A DNA stretch of 56,956 nucleotides from DASPJL01 sp035628645 (GTDB lineage Bacteria; Bacteroidota; Bacteroidia; Cytophagales; Cyclobacteriaceae), in NCBI GenBank assembly GCA_035628645.1, contig DASPJL010000005.1:1-56956 (forward strand), given 5' to 3'. Made by a program: the position numbers and the translations under genes. Position 1 is the stretch's first letter. Each line of letters starts with the position of its first letter. The notes beneath the pieces are model-generated. The model was not told where the DNA came from and did no database searches. It worked only from the letters and a program-made list of their open reading frames with translations. Shown one piece after another: positions 17,110-27,189 of this stretch.

Positions 17110-20100
17110 TTAATGTATCACTCTTATCGCTCCTCTTTTAATTTCCTTGGTTTCATTACATTTAAGGATATAATAGTATTCGCCATCATTTGATGCCCCA
17201 CCGTCTTTGACGATATCCCAATTATTTTGATAGGGATTGGCTTCAAACACCTTCATTCCTCTAGAATTGACAATTACTACTTCGTAAGTTAAATTACCTA
17301 GCCCTTCAATAAACCAAATATCATTTTTACCGTCTCCATTCGGTGTTACTATTTTAGGGGGAGTGATTCCTTTGGAAACCGCTTCTTCAACATTTACAAT
17401 CAACTCATCATAAGCCAGTGCAGAATCATTATCCATTACCCTCAACTGAAATTTATATGTACCCGGAGCAAATTCACTTATATAGGCATTTGCTTCAGAA
17501 GGATTTTCAATAATAACAGGCGGGCCGGAAAGCTGCTCCCATAAATACTGAATAATTGTTCCATCCACATCAACACCATCACCTATGAGAGAGATTTGTG
17601 TTTCTTCCATGCTTTGTGAAAAATCAGCGCCAGCATTTGCCGTCGGTGCCTTATTCACTCTATTTACATTTATAGTTATTAAATCTGAGGCAGTGGCCAG
17701 TTCATTGTCTGTCACGGTAAGTTTAAAGATATACTTACCTTCAATCAGATCGCGGAACTCTACTGTGGCACTACTGGCATTGATAATAGTTGCAGAAGGG
17801 CCATCTTCCTTTGTCCACAGGTAAGAAGAAATACTACCATCGGGATCATCCGCCGAACCATAGATCACTACATTATTTTCAGGAAGAGTTAACACCAAAT
17901 CTTCCCCGGCAGATGCCACAGGAATTTGGTTTTTTGCCTTAACCACTACATTTACGGTAATATCATCATAACCAGATCCCTGATCATTATCGGTCACAGT
18001 GAGCCTGAATATAAAAGTACCTTCCTTTAGATCTGATAAATGCAATACACTTTTGTCCATTTCAGGGGAAGAGAATGAAGGGCCTTCAATTTTCCTCCAA
18101 ACATATGAGGTAATCGTACCATCGATGTCTTCCCCGGTGCCTTCCAATACCACTTCATTGTCAGGCAGGGTAATCGTAATGTCTTCCCCGGCATGAGCCA
18201 CAGGCAGTTCGTTCTTAGGGGGATAAACAACTACCTTTACTTCATCCGACCCTGAAGCTTCTTTGTCATCAATCACTGTAAGTTTAAAAATATAAACACC
18301 TTCTAATAAATCACTTGCCGTCAATGTAGATGAAATCACATTAGCTAAAGTAGCTGACGGACCACTTTTCTTTTCCCAATGATATGATAAAATTGTACCC
18401 TCAGGATCTGACCCTGCACCTACTATAGAAATACTATTTTGAGGTAAAAACAAACTGATATCTTTTCCTGCATTGGCAATGGGTGCCTGGTTTACAGAGG
18501 CCGGACTGACGATAACGGCAACGTCCGCAAAAGCCGTTGCGCCTTCATTATCAGTTATTAATATTCTGAACACATAAGATCCTTCTGCTAAATTTGTTAT
18601 GGTAACTATTGCAGAATTTTCATTGGTCAGTGTGGCATTTCCACCGCTTCTTTTTGACCAATGGTAAGACACCACATTTCCATCATCGTCTGATGCTACA
18701 GCTGCAATGTCCAAACTGTTTTGAGGTAAAGTGAGAGATCGGTCCGGTCCGGCATTTACCACCGGCGCCCTGTTTTCTTCATTAACTATTACTTTTACAT
18801 CGTCATAAGCAGAAGCCCCTTTATCATCCTTTACAGTGAGTCTGAAAATATATTCACCCAGATTAAGTTGGCTCAATTCCAGCGTAGAATTATTGTTCGA
18901 TTCTTCAGTGGTTACTTCCGGGCCGCTTATTTTTTCCCACTTGTAATAGTTAATAGCGCCATCGGCGTCGCTGCCTGAGCCGTAAAGCATACTGGTTCTT
19001 CTGGGCCACGTTACTATAATGTCTTCCCCAGCAATGGCTGTCGGAGCTTCATTAGTTATTTCAGAATGTACAGTAACTGTCACTTCATCCCAATCCGATG
19101 CCAGTCCTTCGTCTGCAATGGTAAGCCTGAATACGAAAGTCCCGGCAACTAAATTCTCGATGGTAACATTTGGTGAATTAAAGTTTATAAGGCTGGCTGC
19201 TGCCCCGCTTCTTTGAGTCCAATTGTAAGTCAGCTTTCCTCCTTCCGGATCTGAACCTGTTCCTTTTAAGGTTATTGTATTTGTCGGCAGAGTGATGATT
19301 CGATTTGTACCAGCACTGGCGGTAGGTTTTTGATTGGAAGTTGAGGGAGAAACAACTACGCTAACATCATCTGCGTCTCTGGCATTTTTATTATCTTTTA
19401 CCTCCAGCCTGAAAACATAACTTCCTTCAAGCAGGTTGCTTAAAGAAACCGTTGATTTATTGGCATTGACGATGGTGACGTTTGGCCCGGAAATCTTAGA
19501 CCAGGTATACGATACAATAGATCCATCCGAGTCACTTCCTGAACCTACGAGGTTTACGCTGTTTATAGGAAGTATGATGTTTTTGTTTAGCCCTGCATTA
19601 GCTACCGGAACTTTATTTGAACTATCTGGGAAAACAATTACCCTAACTTCATCCCACTTTGAAGCATTATCATTGTCGTTTACGGTAAGTCTGTAAACAA
19701 AAGTTCCCTCAATCAGACCACTTACTGTTGAAGCGCTTCTTTCAGCATTGGTTATTGTTGAAGTTTTAGGCCCCGAAATCTGAGTCCATTGGTATGAAGT
19801 GATTGTTCCATCAGGATCATTTGCGGCGCCCACAAGATTAGTAGAGCTTATAGGCAAATAAAGCTCAATGTTGTCACCTGCGGAAACGGTAGGTTCCAGG
19901 TTTTCCGGACTTACAACTACCTCAACATCTTCCCAACCAACAGCAGTTTGATTGTCAGTGGCAAATAACCGGAATAAATAAGCACCTTCCGTTAATGCGG
20001 TTAAATTGAGCGTGGCATGGATAGTATCCTCTAGAGTAATGGCTGGACCACTTATTTTTCTCCATAAATATGAGGTGATGGTACCATCAGGATCATAAGC

Positions 20101-22395
20101 CGAACCGGTAAGGATCGTATCATTATCCGGCAAATGAATATATACATCTGCAACCGCAGATACTATTGGTATTCTATTTTGGTAAACCGTATTAACGGTA
20201 ATTTTTACTTCATCCCATGCAAGTTCACCTTCATTATCCTCTGTAATTAATCTGAAAATATATTCTCCGGCTTCGAGATCTGCCAATGCCAAATTGCTAT
20301 GTAGACTATCTAGCAAGGTCACCTCTGGCCCACTCATCTTTCTCCATAAATATGAAGCAATAGTTCCGTCAGAATCTGAAGCAGATCCTGTTAAGGTGGT
20401 GTCATTTTCCGGAAGGGTAAGAATGATGTCTTCCCCTGCATTGACAACAGGTTTGGCATTTATCTTAATAACATGTACCCTAATTTCATCATAAGCTATA
20501 GCACCATCATCATCTGTTACAGTCAGCCGGAATACATAATATCCTTCCAACAAATCGGTTACTTGCAGATCAATGGTTTTAGTGAAGGACAAAGTAACGG
20601 AAGGCCCGCTTTGTTTTGTCCATAAATAATCTACCACTGATCCATCAGGATCACTGGCCGTACCTTTGATGGTAAGTGAATTATCCGGGAAATATATATT
20701 TTTGTCTACTCCGGCATAGACCAAAGGTGCCTGGTTAATCTCTTCAGGTAGAACAGTAAGGCTCATTTCATCCTGTCCGATTTCACCTTTATTATCCGAA
20801 ACTGTTAATTGTAATACATACGTACCGGCCATCAGGTCACTTAGAGAGACTGTAGAATTATCAGTATTGCCTAGTGTTGCGGAGGGGCCACTTTTTTTAG
20901 TCCATAAATAAGAAACTATTTCACCATCTGAATCACTGCCTGATCCTGTTATATTGATTGTATTTGTAGGTAGATTAATTTGTTTATCCGTTCCGGCATT
21001 AGCCTCCGGAGCCTGATTAACTATGGCAGGATTTACAATAATAGCAACCTCATCCAAGTCCGTTGCCCCATCATCGTCTGTTACCTGGAGCTCGAAGACA
21101 TAGGTTCCTTCCAAAAGATTACTTAATGAAAGGGTAGGGTTGGTTAAACTGGAAAGTGTAGCTTCCGGACCACTTTTCTTTGTCCAAAGATAAGAAGCAA
21201 TAGTCCCGTCGTTATCCACAGCAGCACCTTCAAGATTTGTTTGATTGACGGGCAAGGTTATTTTTTGATCTGCACCTGCATTAGCTACCGGAGCTTGATT
21301 CACCACTTCAGGTTTTACAATCACGGTTACTTCATCATAGCCTTTGTCATTTAAATTATCCGTAACAGTTAATCTAAGGACATAAGTCCCGGCAACAAGA
21401 CTTTTTAACGTTACATTAGCTGTAGCAGCATTTTCTAAGACCAGTGTTGGGCCACTTTGTTTGGTCCATAAATAAGAAACGATGCTTCCATCCTGGTCGC
21501 TTCCAGTGCCTTTTAAAGTAAGTGTAGTGGTAGGCAAAGTAATGGTTGCATTAGAACCCGCGTTGGCAACGGGAGATATGTTAGTTATTTCTCCATATTT
21601 AGATTGTTTAAGCAACCAATCCCACATTTTCTGGTCATTGTAAGTAGCAGTCCAGGCATCGTGGCCAAATTTCGGATACAAAGTCATCAATGGACTTCCA
21701 CCTGCTTTTTTGATTTCATCAATCATTGTTGTTGTGCAGACCGAATTCACAATATTGTCTTCATTATTGTGAAAAGCCCAAAGAGACAAATTCTTCATGC
21801 CCGGTGCCTTATTTGTGGTTCCACATCCACAAATTGGAACAGCGGCGGCAATCTTATCAGGGTATGCACCTGCATATCCCCAGGTTCCATATCCTCCATA
21901 ACTTAACCCTGTTATATAAATCCTGTTTTGATCTATTCTATAGGTTTTTACAACATAATCTACCAACTTATTTATTGTACTAGGTTGCCACCATTCATTT
22001 GGCGGTGACTGGGGTGAAATTAGAATAAAAGGAAAGTTTCGTCCGTTTTTCACCATCATTGGTGGTCCGCTATTAGCAACATTCCAGATTTGTGAAGTTC
22101 CATTGCCACATTCTCCTACACCGTGAAGAAATATAACTACAGGAAATTGAGTATTAGGTTGAGAATTATAATTTTCAGGTAAATATTCTAGATACCCATA
22201 ACAAGGAGGCGTTCTAAAGTCAAAGGTAAACTGTCTGGCCACCTGTCTTTGAGACGGCGTTGTTTGCGCTTGCAAATAACCCGGTGTAACGATGTAGAGA
22301 AGAAGAATTAAAAATAAAAAGAATAATTTACACTTATTCTTAACTGTTTTTTTAAATAGACACTTCTTCTCTATATAGAAGTTGTCTGTTTCCAT
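17110..22395 (-). CDS. Giant T9SS type B secreted alpha/beta hydrolase with 15 PKD/K319L-like repeats
   Basis: A 1761-residue cell-surface or secreted protein. A signal segment lies at about residues 24-44. An esterase-like alpha/beta hydrolase domain (about 50-270) has Ser165 in ITGLSYGGYG, Asp213 in HNNEDN and His245 in FGHDAW as a plausible triad. From residue 273 to about 1675 come 15 repeats of roughly 93 residues; each contains variants of PVANAG, GSGSDSDGSIVSYLW, KISGP and TYVFRLTVTDN. The C terminus (about 1680-1761) is a type B (CHU_C-like) sorting domain with PKIVTPNGDGKNDIW and GEYYYILKC. Type B substrates need a PorP/SprF partner, and one is encoded 19 bases downstream. The esterase target is unknown. 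The only start available is the ATG at 22395. Confidence 0.9.
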   Translation of the reverse strand: METDNFYIEKKCLFKKTVKNKCKLFFLFLILLLYIVTPGYLQAQTTPSQRQVARQFTFDFRTPPCYGYLEYLPENYNSQPNTQFPVVIFLHGVGECGNGTSQIWNVANSGPPMMVKNGRNFPFILISPQSPPNEWWQPSTINKLVDYVVKTYRIDQNRIYITGLSYGGYGTWGYAGAYPDKIAAAVPICGCGTTNKAPGMKNLSLWAFHNNEDNIVNSVCTTTMIDEIKKAGGSPLMTLYPKFGHDAWTATYNDQKMWDWLLKQSKYGEITNISPVANAGSNATITLPTTTLTLKGTGSDQDGSIVSYLWTKQSGPTLVLENAATANVTLKSLVAGTYVLRLTVTDNLNDKGYDEVTVIVKPEVVNQAPVANAGADQKITLPVNQTNLEGAAVDNDGTIASYLWTKKSGPEATLSSLTNPTLSLSNLLEGTYVFELQVTDDDGATDLDEVAIIVNPAIVNQAPEANAGTDKQINLPTNTINITGSGSDSDGEIVSYLWTKKSGPSATLGNTDNSTVSLSDLMAGTYVLQLTVSDNKGEIGQDEMSLTVLPEEINQAPLVYAGVDKNIYFPDNSLTIKGTASDPDGSVVDYLWTKQSGPSVTLSFTKTIDLQVTDLLEGYYVFRLTVTDDDGAIAYDEIRVHVIKINAKPVVNAGEDIILTLPENDTTLTGSASDSDGTIASYLWRKMSGPEVTLLDSLHSNLALADLEAGEYIFRLITEDNEGELAWDEVKITVNTVYQNRIPIVSAVADVYIHLPDNDTILTGSAYDPDGTITSYLWRKISGPAITLEDTIHATLNLTALTEGAYLFRLFATDNQTAVGWEDVEVVVSPENLEPTVSAGDNIELYLPISSTNLVGAANDPDGTITSYQWTQISGPKTSTITNAERSASTVSGLIEGTFVYRLTVNDNDNASKWDEVRVIVFPDSSNKVPVANAGLNKNIILPINSVNLVGSGSDSDGSIVSYTWSKISGPNVTIVNANKSTVSLSNLLEGSYVFRLEVKDNKNARDADDVSVVVSPSTSNQKPTASAGTNRIITLPTNTITLKGTGSDPEGGKLTYNWTQRSGAAASLINFNSPNVTIENLVAGTFVFRLTIADEGLASDWDEVTVTVHSEITNEAPTAIAGEDIIVTWPRRTSMLYGSGSDADGAINYYKWEKISGPEVTTEESNNNSTLELSQLNLGEYIFRLTVKDDKGASAYDDVKVIVNEENRAPVVNAGPDRSLTLPQNSLDIAAVASDDDGNVVSYHWSKRSGGNATLTNENSAIVTITNLAEGSYVFRILITDNEGATAFADVAVIVSPASVNQAPIANAGKDISLFLPQNSISIVGAGSDPEGTILSYHWEKKSGPSATLANVISSTLTASDLLEGVYIFKLTVIDDKEASGSDEVKVVVYPPKNELPVAHAGEDITITLPDNEVVLEGTGEDIDGTITSYVWRKIEGPSFSSPEMDKSVLHLSDLKEGTFIFRLTVTDNDQGSGYDDITVNVVVKAKNQIPVASAGEDLVLTLPENNVVIYGSADDPDGSISSYLWTKEDGPSATIINASSATVEFRDLIEGKYIFKLTVTDNELATASDLITINVNRVNKAPTANAGADFSQSMEETQISLIGDGVDVDGTIIQYLWEQLSGPPVIIENPSEANAYISEFAPGTYKFQLRVMDNDSALAYDELIVNVEEAVSKGITPPKIVTPNGDGKNDIWFIEGLGNLTYEVVIVNSRGMKVFEANPYQNNWDIVKDGGASNDGEYYYILKCNETKEIKRGAIRVIH

Positions 22396-22695
22396 AGTTG
22401 GTTTAAAACAGTAAAATTAAATGAGTTATGTATTTATTTTAATTCTTTTTTTTCAAAAGATAGTACATTTATAGATTCAATATAAAGGAAGATCCCTTAC
22501 AATACTGATGGAATTTTAAAATGTAACTATAATTATATTACATTCTATATTTACCAGTAACAATAGGATTATATCAATTAAAAAAATAACTTTTAATACA
22601 CAATAAGAGAAGGAGGCGCCAAAATAAAAGTCTTAAATAGATAATATCCTACAAAAAAAGTAACATTTATCAATATTTATTACTTCATTATATAA
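22396..22695. other. AT-rich gap between two hydrolase genes
   Basis: Three hundred very AT-rich bases that must contain the promoter of the type B hydrolase-PorP transcript. I find no TAnnTTTG box at a credible spacing on the minus strand and no repeat or coding remnant. Confidence 0.5.
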
Positions 22696-24375
22696 TTATT
22701 GACAATAAAATTTATTGATCTTCAAACCATATATCTGGCCTATGGAAATAGGAAGGGCCTCCTCATCGGTAATATAGACTTCCTCATCATTAATAAACGA
22801 CACTGCTTCTTTTTGTGAGAAGGAGTTCAAATCCACCACGTTTTTTGTACCCTTAAAAAAATTACTTCCCTTAAAACAACTAAAGATCCAAAGTTTATTG
22901 TAGGACAACAAAACCAGGTTCTTCTTATTTGGACTAATGGCTGCAGAAGTGATCATGTATTCGAAGGCATTACTCTTTCCCAGAAAAAGACTGTCGGTTT
23001 TAGAAAGTTGGTATTTGCCCGGTCTAGCAGGCAACTTATAAACATAGACATAACCATTGAAAGGCTTGGTTCTGTTTTTTGTAAACAAAAATAAACTGTC
23101 ATTGAAATTTACCATTGCTTCTACATCATAGTTCATTTTGTTTTCCGATGTAGGAAAGACTTGATCCGCATATGAAAATTCAATAGTTTCAGACTTTACT
23201 CTATCGTCCTTCACAGAATCAGGATTAAGGATCCTATAGATTTGAAGGCCTTTTCTTTTATTGGCATTATTCCCAAAATCGCCGATATAAAAATATTTTT
23301 CGTCCCTGCATATATCTTCCCAATCCACATTTGCCGCACCCACTACTCTTTTGGTTTCTAATATTTTTCCCGATGAATCAACAGCAAATAAAACCGGGGC
23401 ATTTCCGCCATCATTATGCGCCCACATTTTATTTCTGTTCACCATTACAATACCGGAACATTCTTTCAAAGCCACAGGCAGCTTGGCAACTTTTCTTAAT
23501 TCTACTCTACCGTCAGATAATACAGCGGGATTTACGGCGCTTGCACTGGCTGATTTAAGACTAAAAGAAGGATTTTTGTATTGCAATAACCAATCATACA
23601 CATTACCAGGCCCATCAATATTTGAGTAAGTCCTTGTCCAGGAATCGTGTCCTGTATTGTCATAAACGGTCAGCTTGGGAGCAACCCGTGGAGCTGGTTG
23701 ACAAGAATTTAAAGCTTCCACCATATCAATTGAGTGATGCACATTGATCATTTCATCCCTTGCTCCATGAAAGACGTTTACGGGGATGTTTTTAATCCTG
23801 CAAGCGTCTTTTTTCAAATCATTTTTGGTTTCGTTTTCAAAAGTCTGTCCGCAGATAGGGACCATTGCAGCCAATACATTAGGGTAATCAATGGCGTACC
23901 GCCAACAACCGTTTCCACCCATACTCAAGCCCGTCATATAAATCCTGGTGGTATCAATATTATAAGCCTTAATGGCATGAATAATCAATTCGTGAATAAG
24001 GTCCGAATTAAATCTTGGAGCATATTTTTTTCCAACGAAATGGGATTGCTGAAGTGAAATAATTACCATGGGAAATTGCTTGCCTTCATTAGCCAGTTTG
24101 GGAGGACCATATTTAAGTACCAGATCCAAATCCTTTCCTACCTGGTCAATTCCATGCAGAAAAATGAGCAGTGGATTTTTATTCGCTGCCTTTTTGTAGT
24201 TCTTTGGAAGATATACAAAATAATTTAAGTCCTTTTCATTCACATAACTTGCCAATCGGGCTTTTACCTGCTTTCCCGGAGCGGGGACTTTTTCCTGGGC
24301 AAAAGACTTTTGAAAGGAAATAAAAAAAACAGCTACCAAAAGTAGCTTTAAGGATTTGTAATAAGGATAAGTCAT
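22696..24375 (-). CDS. Secreted alpha/beta hydrolase fused to a propeller-like domain
   Basis: A 559-residue protein with a signal peptide ending at about residue 27 (SFAQ-E). An esterase-type alpha/beta hydrolase follows, with Ser151 in MTGLSMGGNG, Asp207 in HGARDEM and His243 in NTGHDSW. It is clearly paralogous to the N-terminal domain of the 1761-residue protein downstream. Residues about 290-559 form a second domain with recurring blocks (CSGIVMVNRNKMWAHNDGG, FYIGDFGNNAN, YDVEAMVNFNDSLFLFTKN) that resemble NHL/SdiA-regulated-like beta-propellers. It has no sorting domain, so it probably stays in the periplasm. The start is 4 bases after the methyltransferase stop, placing it at the end of the exopolysaccharide operon. 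It might de-esterify or cleave that polymer; this is inference. Confidence 0.85.
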   Translation of the reverse strand: MTYPYYKSLKLLLVAVFFISFQKSFAQEKVPAPGKQVKARLASYVNEKDLNYFVYLPKNYKKAANKNPLLIFLHGIDQVGKDLDLVLKYGPPKLANEGKQFPMVIISLQQSHFVGKKYAPRFNSDLIHELIIHAIKAYNIDTTRIYMTGLSMGGNGCWRYAIDYPNVLAAMVPICGQTFENETKNDLKKDACRIKNIPVNVFHGARDEMINVHHSIDMVEALNSCQPAPRVAPKLTVYDNTGHDSWTRTYSNIDGPGNVYDWLLQYKNPSFSLKSASASAVNPAVLSDGRVELRKVAKLPVALKECSGIVMVNRNKMWAHNDGGNAPVLFAVDSSGKILETKRVVGAANVDWEDICRDEKYFYIGDFGNNANKRKGLQIYRILNPDSVKDDRVKSETIEFSYADQVFPTSENKMNYDVEAMVNFNDSLFLFTKNRTKPFNGYVYVYKLPARPGKYQLSKTDSLFLGKSNAFEYMITSAAISPNKKNLVLLSYNKLWIFSCFKGSNFFKGTKNVVDLNSFSQKEAVSFINDEEVYITDEEALPISIGQIYGLKINKFYCQ

Positions 24376-24379
24376 AGTT

Positions 24380-25228
24380 TTAAACCTTTTTCCAGACTGT
24401 ATTAAATCCTCCTGTGAATTGAGAGGGTAAAACGTCCGCTATTTTGCAATCTACAAACTGCAGGGCTTTTACTTTTTTAGTTACCAGGGAAAATGGAAAA
24501 ACGTCTTCTACAAAGTTTGATTTTCCTAGTTTTACAATTGAAAAATTATTCTGTTTGGAAAGCTTTTTCAGTGCTTTATGAGTAAAAAATTGTACGTGCG
24601 TTAAGTCTTCAGCATCCGATTGAATGGTTGTGCCATTATATCCAAGCGTCTGTTTGGTTTTGCTGACAAATTTCCACAAGAAGTTATTCTCTTTTCTCAT
24701 CCATTGCATAGGCTTTGTCATAAACAATTCCCGGGGACCAAAACCATTAGGAACCGTTACTATAAGCACACCATCATCCTTTAATATTTGATGAATTACG
24801 GAAAGCAATTTTTCAGGAGCGTTCAAATGCTCCAGCACTTCACTGCAGATAATGCCGTCATATTTTACGCCTGAAGCTACAATTTCCTCGGCGCTTCTCA
24901 CCTCGAATTTTACATTAGGAAGGTCATTGTAGGCGCTTGCTTTGGCAATGGCTTTGTCGCTGATGTCTATCCCTAAAACCTCATACCCAAGCTTACCCAA
25001 ATGGATACTTATGTTTCCATTGCCACAACCAACATCCAGGATTTTCTTTCCATTAGGAGCATACCTTTTTAAGTTATCGGTGATAAAGCGTAGCCTTTTA
25101 AGGTCAATGGCTTTTGTGTATTGAGAATAATTACTTTTTAGATAAACACTCATATTTGTTTTGTTCTTATTATCAGAAAATCTTTTTTTATTCAATCGGG
25201 TCTGCAGGGCTTTTTGATCAAAAAGCAT
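24380..25228 (-). CDS. SAM-dependent methyltransferase (UbiG-like fold)
   Basis: A 282-residue class I methyltransferase. Motif I is ILDVGCGNGNIS (about residues 64-75), followed by LGIDISDKAIAKA and GIICSEVLEHL. The long C-terminal half contains sugar-cluster-type features. It overlaps the GT4 gene at a TAATG junction (stop and start share a base), so translational coupling is likely. An internal ATG (MSVYLKSNYSQY, residue 26) could be the true start, because the first 25 residues are Lys/Asn-rich and not family-like. In this setting it may methylate a sugar or the end of a polysaccharide chain. Confidence 0.85.
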   Translation of the reverse strand: MLFDQKALQTRLNKKRFSDNKNKTNMSVYLKSNYSQYTKAIDLKRLRFITDNLKRYAPNGKKILDVGCGNGNISIHLGKLGYEVLGIDISDKAIAKASAYNDLPNVKFEVRSAEEIVASGVKYDGIICSEVLEHLNAPEKLLSVIHQILKDDGVLIVTVPNGFGPRELFMTKPMQWMRKENNFLWKFVSKTKQTLGYNGTTIQSDAEDLTHVQFFTHKALKKLSKQNNFSIVKLGKSNFVEDVFPFSLVTKKVKALQFVDCKIADVLPSQFTGGFNTVWKKV

Positions 25229-26379
25229 TATTTCATGCAGGTTTCTCCCGAATTGATTCTTTTTTGTATCAGTTTATGATAAATATTTTCCACTTCTGTG
25301 GTCATCTTTTTTACATTATAATGATCCTTAATGGTTCTGCCGGCATTATAGCCCAATGAATTTCTCAGGTCTTCATCATGATGCAGAAGTAAGATGGCTT
25401 CTGCTAGCTGCTGAGGGTTTCGTGGATTGACAAGCAGGCCATTTTCGCCTGTTTTTATTAAACCTTTTGTTCCGTCTACAGCAGATGCTACGATGGCTTT
25501 ATTCATTGCCATTGCTTCCAATAACCCTATTGGCAGACCTTCCCATAAGGATGGTAAACAATATATGTCAACTGCCTTTAGAATCGCGGGAACATCTGTT
25601 CTGAAATCCTGAAAAACGATGTATTGGCTAACCTTAAGTTCCTCCGCCAGTTTGACGGTTGCCTCTTTAAGATCACCGCTTCCTACAATCAGAAACTTGA
25701 TATTTTTTTCTTTATCCGTAACAATCTTAATGGCTCTGATTAATGTGAGTGGATCCTTTTGTTCCGTTAATCGTACTATGTATCCAATCAAAGTAGTTTT
25801 TGTAGAAATATGAAACTCCTTTCTCACATCGGAAAAATCGTGTTCAGGATTAAATTTATTCAGGTTAATCCCATTATTGATTACGACAGAGTTTTTCAAG
25901 TCCAGCAAATTGATTCCATCCTCCTCATTGCTCCTGGAAACGCAAATATTCACATCGGCTCTATTACATAAAAAAGCTTCGGTCTTTTGTCGGAATGTCC
26001 TGATTAAAGGTTTTTGATTAGGATGAAATGACCAGCCATGAACGGTATAAATAAGCGGCCTTCCCAAAGACTTTGCGCTGCTGTATGAATTAGAACATGC
26101 CCGGGTACCATGCGCATGAACAATATCTATGTTTTCTTTTTTGATCAGCTCTTTAACTTTTCCCCAGGTAAAAATATCAAACGGACGTTCGGTGTGAATT
26201 ACATAATTTTTAATACCCATTTCATTGAGCCTTGTAATCATTTCCCCATCCGTAAATGACAAAACCACAGATTCAAATCTTTTTTTATCCAGGTGATCCA
26301 CCAGATCCAACAGGTGAGTTTCGCCTCCGCCTATTTTCCCTTGCCGGATCGTTTGAAGTATCTTTATTTTACCCAACAT
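25228..26379 (-). CDS. GT4-family glycosyltransferase
   Basis: I start it at the ATG at 26379, giving 383 residues; an upstream ATG at 26445 adds 22 unrelated residues. The N-terminal stretch ILQTIRQGKIGGGETHLLDLVDHL is the acceptor side of GT-B enzymes, IVHAHGTRACSNSY follows, and the C-terminal side has TLIGYIVRLTEQKDP and PSLWEGLPIGLLEAMAMNKAIVAS with the EX7E motif. Such retaining transferases use nucleotide sugars at the inner membrane face. It is part of the polysaccharide cluster, with the methyltransferase overlapping its stop. Confidence 0.9.
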   Translation of the reverse strand: MLGKIKILQTIRQGKIGGGETHLLDLVDHLDKKRFESVVLSFTDGEMITRLNEMGIKNYVIHTERPFDIFTWGKVKELIKKENIDIVHAHGTRACSNSYSSAKSLGRPLIYTVHGWSFHPNQKPLIRTFRQKTEAFLCNRADVNICVSRSNEEDGINLLDLKNSVVINNGINLNKFNPEHDFSDVRKEFHISTKTTLIGYIVRLTEQKDPLTLIRAIKIVTDKEKNIKFLIVGSGDLKEATVKLAEELKVSQYIVFQDFRTDVPAILKAVDIYCLPSLWEGLPIGLLEAMAMNKAIVASAVDGTKGLIKTGENGLLVNPRNPQQLAEAILLLHHDEDLRNSLGYNAGRTIKDHYNVKKMTTEVENIYHKLIQKRINSGETCMK

Positions 26380-26461
26380 ATTTGAAATTATAAATGTTAA
26401 CTGTTGAATTATAAATGAAGGATAGAAAGAACCTTCAACATTCAAAATTTAACATTTTTAA

Positions 26462-27136
26462 TTATTTTTTTGTAGCTATTACCATGATCTCCTTGATTCC
26501 GAAAATCCTTGATACCAGATTAGTACAGAATCTATACAGACCAAAATTGATCTTTGCCAGAAAAAGCAATTTTTCGTAACCTGCGCCTCTTAAATATTTG
26601 TTTTCATTGATCTCGAAACCGGAAGTCAAAAGCAGATTATTGATATTCCTGAAATTCCACATATATAGATGTTGGTTCAAATCCAGCTTGAAGTCCGATT
26701 TTCCATGTCTTTCATAAGGAATAACAAGAAATAACCTTTTTCCGGTTTTTAATTTACTTCTCATATTTTCAACCATTTCCTTGGGATTAGGATGGTGTTC
26801 CAATACGTGAGAAGAAAAGACAACGTCATAACCTTCATTTGGCAAAGCGTCCAAATCATTGGTTACATTAATTCCCTTACTTCTGCAGAAGTCCAAACCA
26901 TATTGAGAGATATCATATCCGGTGGCATTGGTCATATAGTAAATATTCTGTCCCATTCCGACACCATAATCCAACAGTTTAGTATCCTTAGGAATGTCTT
27001 TAAAGAATTTCTTTAAAGCTATTCTTGCTCTGGAGTTATAATAATCCTCATTGAAGTGAGTACTATGCCTAACTGCATGATATTCTTTTTCATACGTTAC
27101 GGCAACATCTTTAACTTCTTTAGTGGCAGTTTCCAT
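26462..27136 (-). CDS. SAM-dependent methyltransferase
   Basis: A 224-residue class I methyltransferase. The SAM motif reads LLDYGVGMGQNIYYM, a Gly-rich loop at about residues 55-69, and YDVVFSSHVLEHHPNPKEM follows as motif II/post. It is distinct from the other methyltransferase of the cluster. The upstream AsnB gene is 53 bases away and the downstream GT4 gene 82 bases away. In polysaccharide clusters such enzymes usually modify sugars; the target cannot be inferred. Confidence 0.85.
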   Translation of the reverse strand: METATKEVKDVAVTYEKEYHAVRHSTHFNEDYYNSRARIALKKFFKDIPKDTKLLDYGVGMGQNIYYMTNATGYDISQYGLDFCRSKGINVTNDLDALPNEGYDVVFSSHVLEHHPNPKEMVENMRSKLKTGKRLFLVIPYERHGKSDFKLDLNQHLYMWNFRNINNLLLTSGFEINENKYLRGAGYEKLLFLAKINFGLYRFCTNLVSRIFGIKEIMVIATKK

Positions 27137-27189
27137 GTTTTATAATTAGTAATTATGTTCGTCTATATTAATTTAATTAAAAAAGTAAC

